64,000 nucleotides of DNA from Bacillus sp. FSL H8-0547 (GTDB lineage: Bacteria > Bacillota > Bacilli > Bacillales > Bacillaceae): positions 3,968,001 through 4,032,000 of the forward strand of contig JBBODD010000001.1 in the NCBI GenBank assembly GCA_038002745.1, written 5' to 3'. Both the position numbers and the translations under genes were made by a program. The first letter of the stretch is position 1. Each line of letters opens with the position of its first letter. This document shows positions 17,759 to 26,619 of the stretch, one piece after another. Below the pieces are notes generated by a model. It was not told the DNA's origin. It made no database searches and saw nothing but the letters and a program-made list of their open reading frames with translations.

Positions 17759-19093
17759 TTAGTATTGAGACATGTACTGCTCACGTTCCCATGGGTGAAC
17801 TTGAGTGCGGAACATATCCCATTCAATTTCTTTCGCTTCTACAAAATGCTCAAACAAATGCTCGCCAAGTGCGTTGATGATCACTTCGTCTGTTTTCAGA
17901 AGATCAAGAGCCTGTGCAAGAGTTGCAGGAAGATCAACGATTCCATTCTCAACGCGCTCTTCTTTCGTCATGACATAGATGTTGCGGTCAATCGGTTTTG
18001 GAGCAGCAAGTTTGTTTTTAATGCCGTCAAGACCAGCAGCAAGCAATACGCTCATTGCAAGGTACGGGTTTGCAGAAGGGTCAACACTGCGCACTTCTAC
18101 GCGTGTGCTTAGTCCGCGTGAAGCAGGGATACGGATAAGCGGGCTTCTGTTTTGTGCAGACCAGGCAACATAGCATGGTGCCTCGTAGCCAGGAACTAGA
18201 CGCTTATATGAGTTAACTGTCGGATTCGTAACAGCTGTGAAGTTTGGAGCATGCTTGATTACGCCGGCGATGAAATGTCTAGCTGTTTCGCTCAGCTCAA
18301 GTTCACTGTTTTTGTCATAGAATGAGTTCACTCCGTCTTTGAAAAGAGAGAGGTTCATGTGCATTCCAGATCCGTTTACTCCAAACAGCGGCTTTGGCAT
18401 GAATGTAGCATGCAATCCGTGTTTGCGCGCAATTGTTTTAACGACAAGTTTAAACGTTTGGATATCATCACAAGCTTTTACAGCGCCTGCATATTTAAAG
18501 TCAATTTCATGCTGGCCAGGAGCTACCTCATGGTGGGATGCTTCAATTTCAAAGCCCATTTCTTCAAGCTCAAGCACGATGTCGCGTCTGCAGTTTTCTC
18601 CAAGGTCAGTCGGAGCAAGGTCGAAGTAGCCGCCGTGATCGTTTAGCTCAAGAGTAGGTTCTCCTTTTTCGTCAAGCTTGAAAAGGAAGAATTCAGGCTC
18701 AGGCCCAAGGTTGAAGTCAGTGAATCCAAGGTCTTCCATTTCTTTCAGCATGCGTCTTAAGTTGTTGCGCGGATCTCCATCAAATGGTGTCCCGTCCGGG
18801 CTGTAGATGTCGCAGATGAAACGTGCAACTTTGCCTTTTTCAGATGTCCAAGGGAAAATAACAAACGTATCAAGATCAGGATACAGATACATGTCAGATT
18901 CTTCGATGCGGACAAATCCTTCAATTGAAGATCCGTCAAACATACATTTGTTGTCAAGTGCTTTTTCAAGCTGGCTTGCAGGAATTTCTACGTTTTTGAT
19001 TGTTCCAAGGATGTCCGTGAACTGCAGTCTGATGTATTTTACGTTTTCTTCTTGTACTAAGCGTACAATATCTTCTCTCGAATACTTTGCCAT
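17759..19093 (-). CDS. glnA: Glutamine synthetase, type I-alpha
   Basis: 444 residues, the size of the B. subtilis enzyme. It joins ammonia and glutamate with ATP. Visible motifs: [16 protein letters not shown] (N-terminal latch), the metal site in EPEFFLF and [25 protein letters not shown], and the Glu-flap/Asn region [26 protein letters not shown]. There is no adenylylation-site loop, as expected for the I-alpha type, which is controlled by feedback and by GlnR/TnrA. It is the second gene of glnRA. Confidence 0.98.
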   Translation of the reverse strand: MAKYSREDIVRLVQEENVKYIRLQFTDILGTIKNVEIPASQLEKALDNKCMFDGSSIEGFVRIEESDMYLYPDLDTFVIFPWTSEKGKVARFICDIYSPDGTPFDGDPRNNLRRMLKEMEDLGFTDFNLGPEPEFFLFKLDEKGEPTLELNDHGGYFDLAPTDLGENCRRDIVLELEEMGFEIEASHHEVAPGQHEIDFKYAGAVKACDDIQTFKLVVKTIARKHGLHATFMPKPLFGVNGSGMHMNLSLFKDGVNSFYDKNSELELSETARHFIAGVIKHAPNFTAVTNPTVNSYKRLVPGYEAPCYVAWSAQNRSPLIRIPASRGLSTRVEVRSVDPSANPYLAMSVLLAAGLDGIKNKLAAPKPIDRNIYVMTKEERVENGIVDLPATLAQALDLLKTDEVIINALGEHLFEHFVEAKEIEWDMFRTQVHPWEREQYMSQY

Positions 19094-19160
19094 TGTGAAA
19101 ATCCTCTCCTAACAATACTAAGTAATATTTATTGTGAAAATTTAAGTGAAGCTGCGTTAA

Positions 19161-19565
19161 TTAATGGAAAAATCTAGACATGTCACCCTGTCTGAGCGAT
19201 GATCTCTGAAACCTTCCGGCCTGCATCAGTTCAGCTTTCAGAAGCTTTCTGAGTTCAGCGTCGGTCAAATCCGGTTTTTCCACTTTTTTAGGCTGGCCTT
19301 CTTCCTCGCGTTCCATGCTTTTATCCTTAGAAGAAAAAATCTGCTTGATGCCGGCCATGTTAATGCCTTGTTCGATAAGGCTTCTTATTTCAAGAAGCGT
19401 ATCTACGTCATTAAATGAAAATAGGCGTCTGTTCCCTTCTGTTCTTGCAGGGAAAATCAAGCCGTTTTCTTCATAATATCGAATTTGTCTGGCAGAGAGT
19501 TCTGTCAGCTGCATGACAATTCCGATCGGGAATAAGGGCATCGAGCGTCGAATCGTATCACCCAT
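19161..19565 (-). CDS. glnR: Nitrogen regulator GlnR (MerR family)
   Basis: 134 residues from the ATG at 19565, with AAAGGAGGG just upstream; B. subtilis GlnR has 135. Residues 12-80 are a MerR winged helix domain ([28 protein letters not shown]), and the tail carries the FBI-GS sensing end [12 protein letters not shown]. When nitrogen is plentiful, glutamine synthetase bound to glutamine helps GlnR repress glnRA. Both parts are present, and operators are visible in the promoter. Confidence 0.97.
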   Translation of the reverse strand: MGDTIRRSMPLFPIGIVMQLTELSARQIRYYEENGLIFPARTEGNRRLFSFNDVDTLLEIRSLIEQGINMAGIKQIFSSKDKSMEREEEGQPKKVEKPDLTDAELRKLLKAELMQAGRFQRSSLRQGDMSRFFH

Positions 19566-19595
19566 TGTATTCCCTCCTTTTCTTAACTTAATCAT

Positions 19596-19624
19596 ATTAT
19601 ATTCCATGTCATATAATGTGTCAA
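19596..19624 (-). promoter_or_regulatory. glnRA promoter, perfect sigma-A consensus
   Basis: On the minus strand TTGACA (19624-19619) and TATAAT (19601-19596) are exactly 17 bases apart. A GlnR box overlaps it, which fits a strong promoter held down by a repressor. Confidence 0.92.
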
Positions 19625-19646
19625 CACTATGTTAGGAAAAATGACA
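19607..19646. promoter_or_regulatory. Two GlnR/TnrA boxes in the glnRA promoter
   Basis: The plus strand reads TGTTAGGAAAAATGACA (19630-19646), a perfect TGTNA-N7-TNACA site. TGTCATATAATGTGTCA (19607-19623) has one mismatch and covers the promoter spacer and -35. This is the paired-operator layout known from B. subtilis. Confidence 0.88.
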
Positions 19647-19663
19647 TTTGTATTTATATTGGG

Positions 19664-20932
19664 TTACAGACGAATTAAATTCTTATCCAGAAGATGATCA
19701 AGAGCAGAACAGATGGCAATTTTCACATGCGAATACGTTAATCCGCCCTGAACATACGCTGTATACGGGGGACGCAGCGGACCGTCTGCCGAAAGTTCGA
19801 TGCTTGCTCCCTGTACGAATGTACCTGCAGCCATTATGACATCGTTCTCATATCCCGGCATATAGCTCGGATATGGCGTCACGTGCGAATTGACCGGTGA
19901 TGCATATTGAATGGCCTGGCAGAACGCAACCATTAAATCGGACTGCTCAAACTGGACAGACTGAATAAGGTCTGTGCGGACTGCATCCCATGACGGGTTC
20001 GTTTTAAGCCCTGCAAGTTCAAGCATCGCTGCTGTAAACACAGCACCTTTTAAAGATTGTGCAACAACGTGCGGAGCAAGGAAAAATCCCTGATACATTT
20101 CCTGAAGACTGTAAAGGGACGCACCTGCCTCAGCCCCGATTCCCGGTGATGTCATCCGGTAGGAGCATGCTTCCACAAGATCCTTGCGCCCAACGATATA
20201 ACCGCCTGTTTTCGCAAGTCCGCCGCCAGGGTTTTTAATAAGCGAACCTGCCATAAGGTCAGCACCAACGTGACAAGGTTCAAGTTCTTCAACAAATTCT
20301 CCGTAGCAATTGTCCACGAAAACGACAACATCAGGCTTAATGGATTTGACAAAGTCAATCATCTGCTTGATTTCTGCAAGGGTATAAGAAGGCCTTGTGG
20401 CATATCCTTTTGAGCGCTGAATGCCGATCATCTTTGTCTTTTCTGTAATGGCAGCACCGACGGCATCATAATCTATGCCGCCATCTTCTTTCAGTTCAAC
20501 TGCCCGGTAACCGATTTTGAATTCGCTGAGTGAACCGGTGCCGCTGCCTCTGATGCCTACAATCTCTTCAAGGGTATCATAAGGCTTTCCCGTTATATAT
20601 AGAAGTTCATCAAATGGACGCAGAACTCCGAACAGGGCAATGGAAATGGCATGGGTGCCTGAAATGATCTGTGGCCTTACAAGCCCTGACTCCCCGCCGA
20701 AAACATCCGCATAAATCTGTTCCAGCGTATCCCGTCCATGATCATCATACCCATATCCTGTGGTCGGGATAAAATGAGAGTCGCTTACTCTATGGTCTCT
20801 GTAGCTTTGAAGAACCCGAAACTGGTTCATTTCCATTCGTTCATCAATTTTTTTGTGGGTATCTCTAATTTTTTCTTCTGCCTGTGCAGCTAGCTGCGCA
20901 AGCTTATCGCCGTACTTCAATTGGTTAAACAT
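19664..20932 (-). CDS. ynbB: PLP-dependent Cys/Met-metabolism-type enzyme YnbB (aluminium-resistance family)
   Basis: 422 residues. It has an aminotransferase fold-type I core with the PLP-binding Lys in [20 protein letters not shown] (about residue 240), the Asp of [13 protein letters not shown], and a long N-terminal start that contains [24 protein letters not shown]. The family is often called 'aluminium resistance protein' or methionine gamma-lyase-like; real substrates are unclear. Its start overlaps the hflX stop by 8 bases, so the two are translated together. It precedes glnR, but a clear promoter separates them. Confidence 0.85.
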   Translation of the reverse strand: MFNQLKYGDKLAQLAAQAEEKIRDTHKKIDERMEMNQFRVLQSYRDHRVSDSHFIPTTGYGYDDHGRDTLEQIYADVFGGESGLVRPQIISGTHAISIALFGVLRPFDELLYITGKPYDTLEEIVGIRGSGTGSLSEFKIGYRAVELKEDGGIDYDAVGAAITEKTKMIGIQRSKGYATRPSYTLAEIKQMIDFVKSIKPDVVVFVDNCYGEFVEELEPCHVGADLMAGSLIKNPGGGLAKTGGYIVGRKDLVEACSYRMTSPGIGAEAGASLYSLQEMYQGFFLAPHVVAQSLKGAVFTAAMLELAGLKTNPSWDAVRTDLIQSVQFEQSDLMVAFCQAIQYASPVNSHVTPYPSYMPGYENDVIMAAGTFVQGASIELSADGPLRPPYTAYVQGGLTYSHVKIAICSALDHLLDKNLIRL

Positions 20933-22208
20933 GTTTGTTTCCCTTTCTCTTATACATCTCTATCTGGCCGGAAGCTGCATGCCCCGGCAGGAAGTGTCCC
21001 TGTATTTCATAATGATTTTCTTCTTCATTAAAGGCAAAATGCCCTACCATTGTTTCTGTTTTCAATAAAGCCAGAAGCTTGCCTTCTGAAGCAGGCACAT
21101 CAATGCTGTATTCTTCCATCAGCTCCATCGAAAACGACTGAATCTTCTGTTTCAGTTTTGCAATATCCGCATCTGAAAAGGCGCTGATCAGCACATGCTC
21201 GCCTTTTGGGGAAGGAACAAAGCCTTGCGACTGCTTATCTTGCTTGTTATATACCGTTAAGACCGGAATCGTCGTGACCTTCAGTTCTTCAAGCAGTTTA
21301 TAGACCGTTTTTTCATGATTGACGTAATCTTCATTTGAACTGTCCACAACATGCAGAATCAAATCCGCCTCTTTCACTTCTTCAAGTGTAGAGCGGAAAG
21401 CTGCAACTAGCGTTGTCGGCAGATCCTGTATGAACCCTACCGTATCTGTTAAAAGAGCCTGATAGCCAGATGGCAGTGTCATCTTCCTAGTCATTGGATC
21501 AAGTGTGGCAAAAAGCAGGTCTTCTTCAAATGTGCCAGCGTCTGTAATCCGGTTAAACAATGTCGATTTCCCGGCGTTGGTGTAGCCGACCAGAGCTACC
21601 TGGAAAGCCTGATTTTTCTTTCTTCTTTCACGATAGCGGTTCCGGTGGCTGACGATTGCAGCAAGCTGCAGTTTAATTTCATGTATGCGTGTTCTAATAT
21701 GTCTTCGGTCTGTTTCAAGCTGCGTTTCGCCCGGCCCCCTCGTGCCGATTCCGCCGCCCTGTCTTGAAAGATTGATTCCCTGTCCGCTCAGCCTCGGCAA
21801 AAGATACTGAAGCTGCGCAAGCTCCACCTGAAGCTTGCCTTCTTTTGATTTTGCACGCGTCGCAAATATATCAAGAATCAGCTGTGTGCGGTCTATAATT
21901 TTCACATCAAGGGCAGCCGACAGATTCCGCTGCTGACTTGGAGAAAGCTCATCATTAAATATAATTAAGTCGGGCGCAAGCTCTTCTGAAAGAGCCAGCA
22001 GTTCTTCAACTTTGCCTTTTCCTATGTATGTTGCCGGGTGGATGCGCTCTCTCTTCTGCGACAGCTGGACGAGCACTTCTCCATTCGCTGTTTTAGTAAG
22101 GGAGGCAAGCTCGCTCATTGTATAACTGAACGCTTCATCTTCTGTCTTCGGTAGCTGGCATCCGACCAGAATGACTTTTTCACTCCCGGTATTCATTGTC
22201 TCTTTCAA
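20925..22208 (-). CDS. hflX: Ribosome-associated GTPase HflX (YnbA)
   Basis: 427 residues. The N-terminal HflX domain has [14 protein letters not shown] (about 57-70) and the linker [19 protein letters not shown] (151-169). The GTPase domain has G1 GYTNAGKS (208-215), G3 DTVGFI (255-260) and G4 YNKQDK. HflX binds the 50S subunit and splits stalled or hibernating ribosomes. It is the upstream gene of an overlapping pair with ynbB, in the order known from B. subtilis. Confidence 0.95.
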   Translation of the reverse strand: MKETMNTGSEKVILVGCQLPKTEDEAFSYTMSELASLTKTANGEVLVQLSQKRERIHPATYIGKGKVEELLALSEELAPDLIIFNDELSPSQQRNLSAALDVKIIDRTQLILDIFATRAKSKEGKLQVELAQLQYLLPRLSGQGINLSRQGGGIGTRGPGETQLETDRRHIRTRIHEIKLQLAAIVSHRNRYRERRKKNQAFQVALVGYTNAGKSTLFNRITDAGTFEEDLLFATLDPMTRKMTLPSGYQALLTDTVGFIQDLPTTLVAAFRSTLEEVKEADLILHVVDSSNEDYVNHEKTVYKLLEELKVTTIPVLTVYNKQDKQSQGFVPSPKGEHVLISAFSDADIAKLKQKIQSFSMELMEEYSIDVPASEGKLLALLKTETMVGHFAFNEEENHYEIQGHFLPGHAASGQIEMYKRKGNKHV

Positions 22209-22436
22209 ACGGGTACCATCCTTTTACTCATAATTTTGCTTCTTTATCATACCAAAAAAACAAAGAATCCACTAATGCTTTACGATTTTACGCACATAGG
22301 AACCTTTCAAAGACTACTTTAAAAGAAAAGGATTGCATTAAACCGGATACGCATATAAAATCAAGACGGCTGCTTTCCTGCAGCCCAGTACTTGTAATTG
22401 ATGATAGTTGACATCTGCGAAAAAGGGGATACATAT

Positions 22437-23039
22437 ATGACGTGGGAAGTATTAAGCATCATCGGCACGATTGCTTTTGCAGTGAGCGGCGCCATTGTTG
22501 CGATGGAAGAGGAATATGATATTCTCGGGGTGTATATTCTTGGCATTGTCACTGCATTTGGAGGAGGAGCCATCAGAAATATTCTCATTGGCGTGCCGGT
22601 GTCAGCTTTATGGGAACAGGGGACGCTCTTTCAAATAGCGCTTGTTGCCATGACGACCGTCTTTTTATTCCCCAATAACCTGCTTAAACACTGGCAGAAG
22701 TGGGGAAATTTCACCGATGCGATCGGACTTTCGGCATTCGCTATTCAAGGAGCGCTGTATGCTGCAGAGATGAATCATCCGATCAGTGCGGTTGTTGTGG
22801 CTGCTGTACTCACAGGAAGCGGCGGCGGAATCGTCCGGGATTTGCTGGCAGGAAGAAAACCGCTTGTGTTAAAATCAGAAATTTATGCAGTGTGGGCTGT
22901 CCTTGCTGGTCTTATTATCGGATTTGATCTCGCCCAATCACCTGTTCAGCTTTATACACTGTTTATTCTGCTCGTTGTTTGCAGAGTTCTCTCTTATACA
23001 AACAAATGGCAGCTTCCAAACCGCTCCATCCACCATTAG
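22437..23039 (+). CDS. TRIC/UPF0126 family membrane protein (YvgT-like)
   Basis: 200 residues from the ATG at 22437, with AAAAGGGG 8 bases upstream. Seven membrane segments are visible, made of two similar halves, each with a glycine-rich kink: TAFGGGAIRNILIG (first) and LTGSGGGIVRDLLAGRKP (second). This is the signature of UPF0126 proteins, whose bacterial members form trimeric intracellular-cation-type (K+) channels. B. subtilis has YvgT of this kind elsewhere. It stands alone on the plus strand between hflX and spoVK. Confidence 0.85.
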   Translation: MTWEVLSIIGTIAFAVSGAIVAMEEEYDILGVYILGIVTAFGGGAIRNILIGVPVSALWEQGTLFQIALVAMTTVFLFPNNLLKHWQKWGNFTDAIGLSAFAIQGALYAAEMNHPISAVVVAAVLTGSGGGIVRDLLAGRKPLVLKSEIYAVWAVLAGLIIGFDLAQSPVQLYTLFILLVVCRVLSYTNKWQLPNRSIHH

Positions 23040-23066
23040 AAAAAGCCGCAGCCGCGGCTTTTTTCG
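23040..23066. terminator. Bidirectional terminator between the TRIC-like gene and spoVK
   Basis: Stem AAAAGCCGC/GCGGCTTTT with a 4-base loop serves both converging genes. Confidence 0.85.
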
Positions 23067-23075
23067 TACATTTGC

Positions 23076-24026
23076 TTATTCCTTAATCACCAGATCCTGA
23101 CTCAAGATCGTGACAAGTTCGTCCCGCCCCAATTGATTGGCTGTAAGAAGTCTCATTGCCTGGGAGCGGATGGATTTTTCAATGATATTTCTGACATACC
23201 TGCCATTTGAAAATTTTGATGGGGCAAGGTTTGTTTTCATGTCATTCAGATGCTCACGGAATTTCATTTCAGCCTCTTTGCTGAATGAATATTCTCTTTC
23301 CTTCATCATGCGCTTTGAAATTTCCATCAGCTGTTCAACTGAATAATCCGGAAAATCTACCACGAGCGGAAATCTCGAATGGAGGCCGGGATTTAATGAT
23401 AGAAAATGATCCATCTCCTTGGAATAGCCCGCTAGTATAAGAACAAATTCATGCTGTTTATCTTCCATATGCTTAACGAGAGTGTCAATGGCTTCTTTCC
23501 CAAAATCCTTTTCTCCCCCGCGGGCAAGGGAATAAGCTTCATCTATAAAAAGAATGCCTCCGAGAGATTTTTTAATCAGGTCCCGTGTTTTCTGTGCGGT
23601 ATGTCCAATGTATTCTCCCACAAGATCTGCGCGTTCCGCTTCAATCAAATGGCCTTTTGAGAGCACATTCATCTGGAAAAATAATTTCCCGATCAATCTG
23701 GCCACTGTTGTTTTCCCTGTGCCGGGATTTCCTTTGAACATCATATGAAGAGACTGTTTTCCCGCTTTCAGCCCCTGTTCTTCCCGCTTTTTATTAATAA
23801 AAATCCATGCATAAATTTCTTTAATCATCCGCTTCAGTTCATCCATGCCTACAAGCGTATTCAGCTCTGCTTCAATTTCATTTAATATGGCATGCTGCGG
23901 TTCTGTTTTGGGAATTTTCAGTTCATATGTGGCTGTTTCGCTGATTCGCTCATGATAGACCTTTTTCTGGCCGCTAAGAATCACATTAATTTGCCCGTTG
24001 TTTTTAAATGTGACTGCTTGATCCAA
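23076..24026 (-). CDS. spoVK: Stage V sporulation protein K, AAA+ ATPase
   Basis: 316 residues, near the B. subtilis SpoVK size. The AAA+ core follows a short N-terminal domain: Walker A GNPGTGKT (99-106), Walker B GGILFIDEAYSL (about 150-161) and sensor region VLILAGYSKEMDHFL. It belongs to the CbxX/CfqX group of ATPases. In B. subtilis it is made in the mother cell and is needed for spore maturation. It lies downstream of hfq as expected. The protein it remodels is not known. Confidence 0.93.
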   Translation of the reverse strand: MDQAVTFKNNGQINVILSGQKKVYHERISETATYELKIPKTEPQHAILNEIEAELNTLVGMDELKRMIKEIYAWIFINKKREEQGLKAGKQSLHMMFKGNPGTGKTTVARLIGKLFFQMNVLSKGHLIEAERADLVGEYIGHTAQKTRDLIKKSLGGILFIDEAYSLARGGEKDFGKEAIDTLVKHMEDKQHEFVLILAGYSKEMDHFLSLNPGLHSRFPLVVDFPDYSVEQLMEISKRMMKEREYSFSKEAEMKFREHLNDMKTNLAPSKFSNGRYVRNIIEKSIRSQAMRLLTANQLGRDELVTILSQDLVIKE

Positions 24027-24212
24027 AGATGTTCACCTCACATTCTTTTATTACTATACGTTGCTAGGGGCAAAATCGTGACAAATGCCTATCTAAAAGA
24101 TGAAATTATTTTTCCGGGGAGAAAATATTGCTGAATATTGATGGAATCTGCGCTTTCCCGAGAAATAAATCCATTTCCTGATCATAAGCAGACTTCAGGG
24201 AAAAGACAAATA

Positions 24213-24246
24213 AAAAATCAGCCTCCGCATATGAAGGCTGATTTTG
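24213..24246 (-). terminator. Terminator after hfq
   Basis: Stem AATCAGCCT/AGGCTGATT is followed by a T-rich minus-strand tail. Confidence 0.8.
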
Positions 24247-24251
24247 ACTGT

Positions 24252-24476
24252 CTATTCTATTTCAAGGGAAACATGTTTCTGAGGCGCAAACGTTGAAATC
24301 GCATGTTTGAAAATCAGCTGCTGCTTGCCTTCTGTTTCCAGCAGGACTGTAAAGTTGTCAAATCCTTTAACAAGGCCTCTGAGCTGAAATCCGTTCAGAA
24401 GGTACACCGTAACAAATGTACTTTCTTTGCGCATTGAGTTTAAAAATTGGTCTTGGATATTGACTGTCTGTTTCAT
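24252..24476 (-). CDS. hfq: RNA chaperone Hfq
   Basis: 74 residues, the usual short Bacillus length. It has Sm1 ([40 protein letters not shown]) and Sm2 with the YKHA-like IFKHAISTF. The protein forms a hexameric ring that binds small RNAs and mRNAs; Bacillus Hfq lacks the long C-terminal tail of enteric Hfq. AGGAGGACG precedes the ATG. It follows miaA, as in most bacteria. Confidence 0.98.
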   Translation of the reverse strand: MKQTVNIQDQFLNSMRKESTFVTVYLLNGFQLRGLVKGFDNFTVLLETEGKQQLIFKHAISTFAPQKHVSLEIE

Positions 24477-24512
24477 GTTTCGTCCTCCTCTTTTCTCTAT
24501 GTTTTATGTATT

Positions 24513-25454
24513 CTAGCTTAATTGAAGCTTTCCTGCTATATAAGTGAAAATTTCATTGAATCTGTCATTTGCATCATGCGGGCTGCTAACATCAAACCAT
24601 TCCACGTCCATTTTGTTGCGGAACCATGTAAGCTGGCGCTTCGCATAGCGGCGGGAGTTCTGTTTCAGCTGATCCACTGCATCATCTAAAGAAGACTTGC
24701 CGTCTAAATAGGCGTAAAGTTCTTTATAGCCGATGGCCTGGACAGACTGACAGTCACGGATCCCATTTTCATGCAGCTGTTTTGCCTCAGCAAGCAGCCC
24801 CTGCTCCATCATAAGATCAACTCTGTGATCAATACGTTCGTAGAGCTCGCTTCGTTCCATCGTTAACCCGACAATGACAAGGTCGTAGAGCAGCACCTTC
24901 TCCTGTTCGTTTAAAAACTCTGTCATCGTTTTGCCAGTGCAGCGGAAGATTTCAAGAGCCCTGATGACTCTCCTCACGTTATTCGGATGAATTCTTTGAG
25001 CTGATTCCGGATCTGCATCTGACAATTTCTTGTGTATAAATTCATTGCCCATGGCTGCAGCTTCTTCTTCAAGCATCTTCCTGTACTCAGGATCTGCTGC
25101 CTGTTCTGTAAACTGATAATCATAGATAACAGACTGAATATACATGCCTGTCCCGCCGGCAATGATTGGAAACTTGCCTCTTGAGTGAATATCGGTAATA
25201 AGAGGACGGGCTAATTCCTGAAATTCAGCCGAAGAAAATGACTCATCAGGATTTTTAATATCAATCAGGTGATGGCGCACTCCATCCATTTCTTCAGGAG
25301 TGGCTTTTGCCGTCCCAATATTCATCCCGCGGTAGATCTGCATACTGTCCCCGCTTATGATTTCACCGTTCAGCCTTTTGGCAAGCTCAATGCTCAACTT
25401 TGTTTTCCCGACTGAAGTCGGTCCAATAATCACGAGCAGTTTTTCTTTCTTCAA
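24513..25454 (-). CDS. miaA: tRNA dimethylallyltransferase MiaA
   Basis: 313 residues from the TTG at 25454, the same length as B. subtilis MiaA (314). An ATG at 25496 would add 14 unusual basic residues. Neither start has a textbook ribosome site, so the start is uncertain. The P-loop GPTSVGKT lies near the start, followed by DSMQIYRGMNIGTAK and the tRNA-contact region HHLIDIKNPDESFS. The enzyme adds a dimethylallyl group to A37 of tRNAs that read UNN codons. MiaB, encoded at 37965, carries out the next step (methylthiolation). Confidence 0.95.
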   Translation of the reverse strand: MKKEKLLVIIGPTSVGKTKLSIELAKRLNGEIISGDSMQIYRGMNIGTAKATPEEMDGVRHHLIDIKNPDESFSSAEFQELARPLITDIHSRGKFPIIAGGTGMYIQSVIYDYQFTEQAADPEYRKMLEEEAAAMGNEFIHKKLSDADPESAQRIHPNNVRRVIRALEIFRCTGKTMTEFLNEQEKVLLYDLVIVGLTMERSELYERIDHRVDLMMEQGLLAEAKQLHENGIRDCQSVQAIGYKELYAYLDGKSSLDDAVDQLKQNSRRYAKRQLTWFRNKMDVEWFDVSSPHDANDRFNEIFTYIAGKLQLS

Positions 25455-25568
25455 CCTGTAATCACACTTTCTTGCTTTATATCCGCTTTTCAACATCTTA
25501 TCACTTTAAATCATTGAACACCAGTTTATTATTTCCAGATATCAGCATGCTCAAACGGCCTTGATGGA

Positions 25569-25952
25569 TTAATATCCGATTGGTCCGCTTGTTCTTCCGC
25601 TGAACAAATGCTGATGAACCTGTTTCTGCTGCGGAGAGTATACAACCCCTCCAAACTGAGTCGGCTCTCCTTCTGTGTAGTTTCTGTAAGTCTTTCCATA
25701 AAACAGATGATAGTGAGTGCCGTCAAGCATGGGAATGGGCGGTCCGGTTTTAACATAAAAGCGGTGATAATGATTGTTGTCAAACGTCGTAACCCCTTCT
25801 ACATAGTGGTAATGCCTGTCAAATGATGTACCGTTGATCGGTTTTGAAAATCCAAGCAGTGCATGCGTGTGACCTTCCTGTTCCTCTGTCACGCCCTGAT
25901 AAAAGTGAGCATGCGGAACAGGCAGAGGCTCCCGAACATTCATTTCCTTCAT
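25569..25952 (-). CDS. ymaF: YmaF family His-rich protein
   Basis: 127 residues from the ATG at 25952, preceded by AAAGGAAG. The protein repeats short blocks around histidines: HAHFYQG, GHTHALLG, RHYHYVEG, NHYHRFYVKTG, THYHLFYGKT and HQHLFSG, spaced 15-25 residues apart. They suggest strands with metal or surface contacts, but no function is known. In B. subtilis ymaF lies upstream of miaA, as here. The family is mostly found in spore formers. Confidence 0.85.
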   Translation of the reverse strand: MKEMNVREPLPVPHAHFYQGVTEEQEGHTHALLGFSKPINGTSFDRHYHYVEGVTTFDNNHYHRFYVKTGPPIPMLDGTHYHLFYGKTYRNYTEGEPTQFGGVVYSPQQKQVHQHLFSGRTSGPIGY

Positions 25953-26087
25953 AAGGCAGCTTCCTTTCATGCTTTTTATTAAAATATGAAAGTTATGGAG
26001 CAAAGGGTCATAAATATCTCAAATTGCCGTTTTAACTAAGTAAAACAGGGAAACTAAAAAGTAATTCTAATGAGAGGGGCATGCCCG

Positions 26088-26567
26088 TTGTTTCAGCTGG
26101 AGGATATGATTACTTTTTTCTGGGCATTCTTTTTTGTTCTGCCCATCGTTGCCTTCATTCATCAGCTTGGGCACTTTGTCTTTGTTTGGATATTTGGAGG
26201 AAAGGCCTTTTTTACGTTAGGGAGAGGGAAATCTTTGCTCAGAGTAGGAAAGCTGCAAATTAATCAATACTACTTTTTGGACTCTTTTTGCCAGTACGAA
26301 CGATTGAGATGGGAAAGCAAGTGGACACACGTACTTGTATATGCAGGAGGATCCATTTTTAACCTGGCCTCCATCACTATCGTAAATTCTATGATTCATG
26401 CAGGGCTGCTGAATCCGCACATCTTCTTTTATCAATTTGTCTATTTTTCTGTTTACTTTGTTTTCTTTTCGCTTCTGCCATTTAAATATTCAGAGACGCA
26501 TTCGTCTGATGGCAGATCAATTTATGATGTTATTAAGTATGGGAGCAGCTGCAGCCAGTTTGATTAG
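26088..26567 (+). CDS. M50-like (site-2 protease-like) membrane protein lacking the catalytic Glu
   Basis: 159 residues from a TTG at 26088, where AGAGGGG lies 8 bases upstream; the ATG at 26106 is only 2 bases after a GGAGG. There are four likely membrane segments. Three S2P-type motifs can be lined up: HQLGH (residues 25-29), where M50 has HExGH; GGSIFNLAS (88-96), as in the AGPxxN motif; and LLPF...SDGRSIYD (129-147), like the NLLP..DG motif with its third metal ligand Asp141. The Gln at residue 26 replaces the catalytic Glu, so it may bind a metal but should not cut peptides. Single gene; partner unknown. Confidence 0.6.
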   Translation: MFQLEDMITFFWAFFFVLPIVAFIHQLGHFVFVWIFGGKAFFTLGRGKSLLRVGKLQINQYYFLDSFCQYERLRWESKWTHVLVYAGGSIFNLASITIVNSMIHAGLLNPHIFFYQFVYFSVYFVFFSLLPFKYSETHSSDGRSIYDVIKYGSSCSQFD

Positions 26568-26578
26568 TAACCATTAGT

Positions 26579-26613
26579 AAGAAGACCGGACTCTTTTTGT
26601 CCGGTCTTCTTAT
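26579..26613. terminator. Bidirectional terminator between the M50-like and collagen-like genes
   Basis: Stem GAAGACCGGAC/GTCCGGTCTTC with a 7-base loop, flanked by A and T runs. Confidence 0.92.
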
Positions 26614-26619
26614 TGTAGT

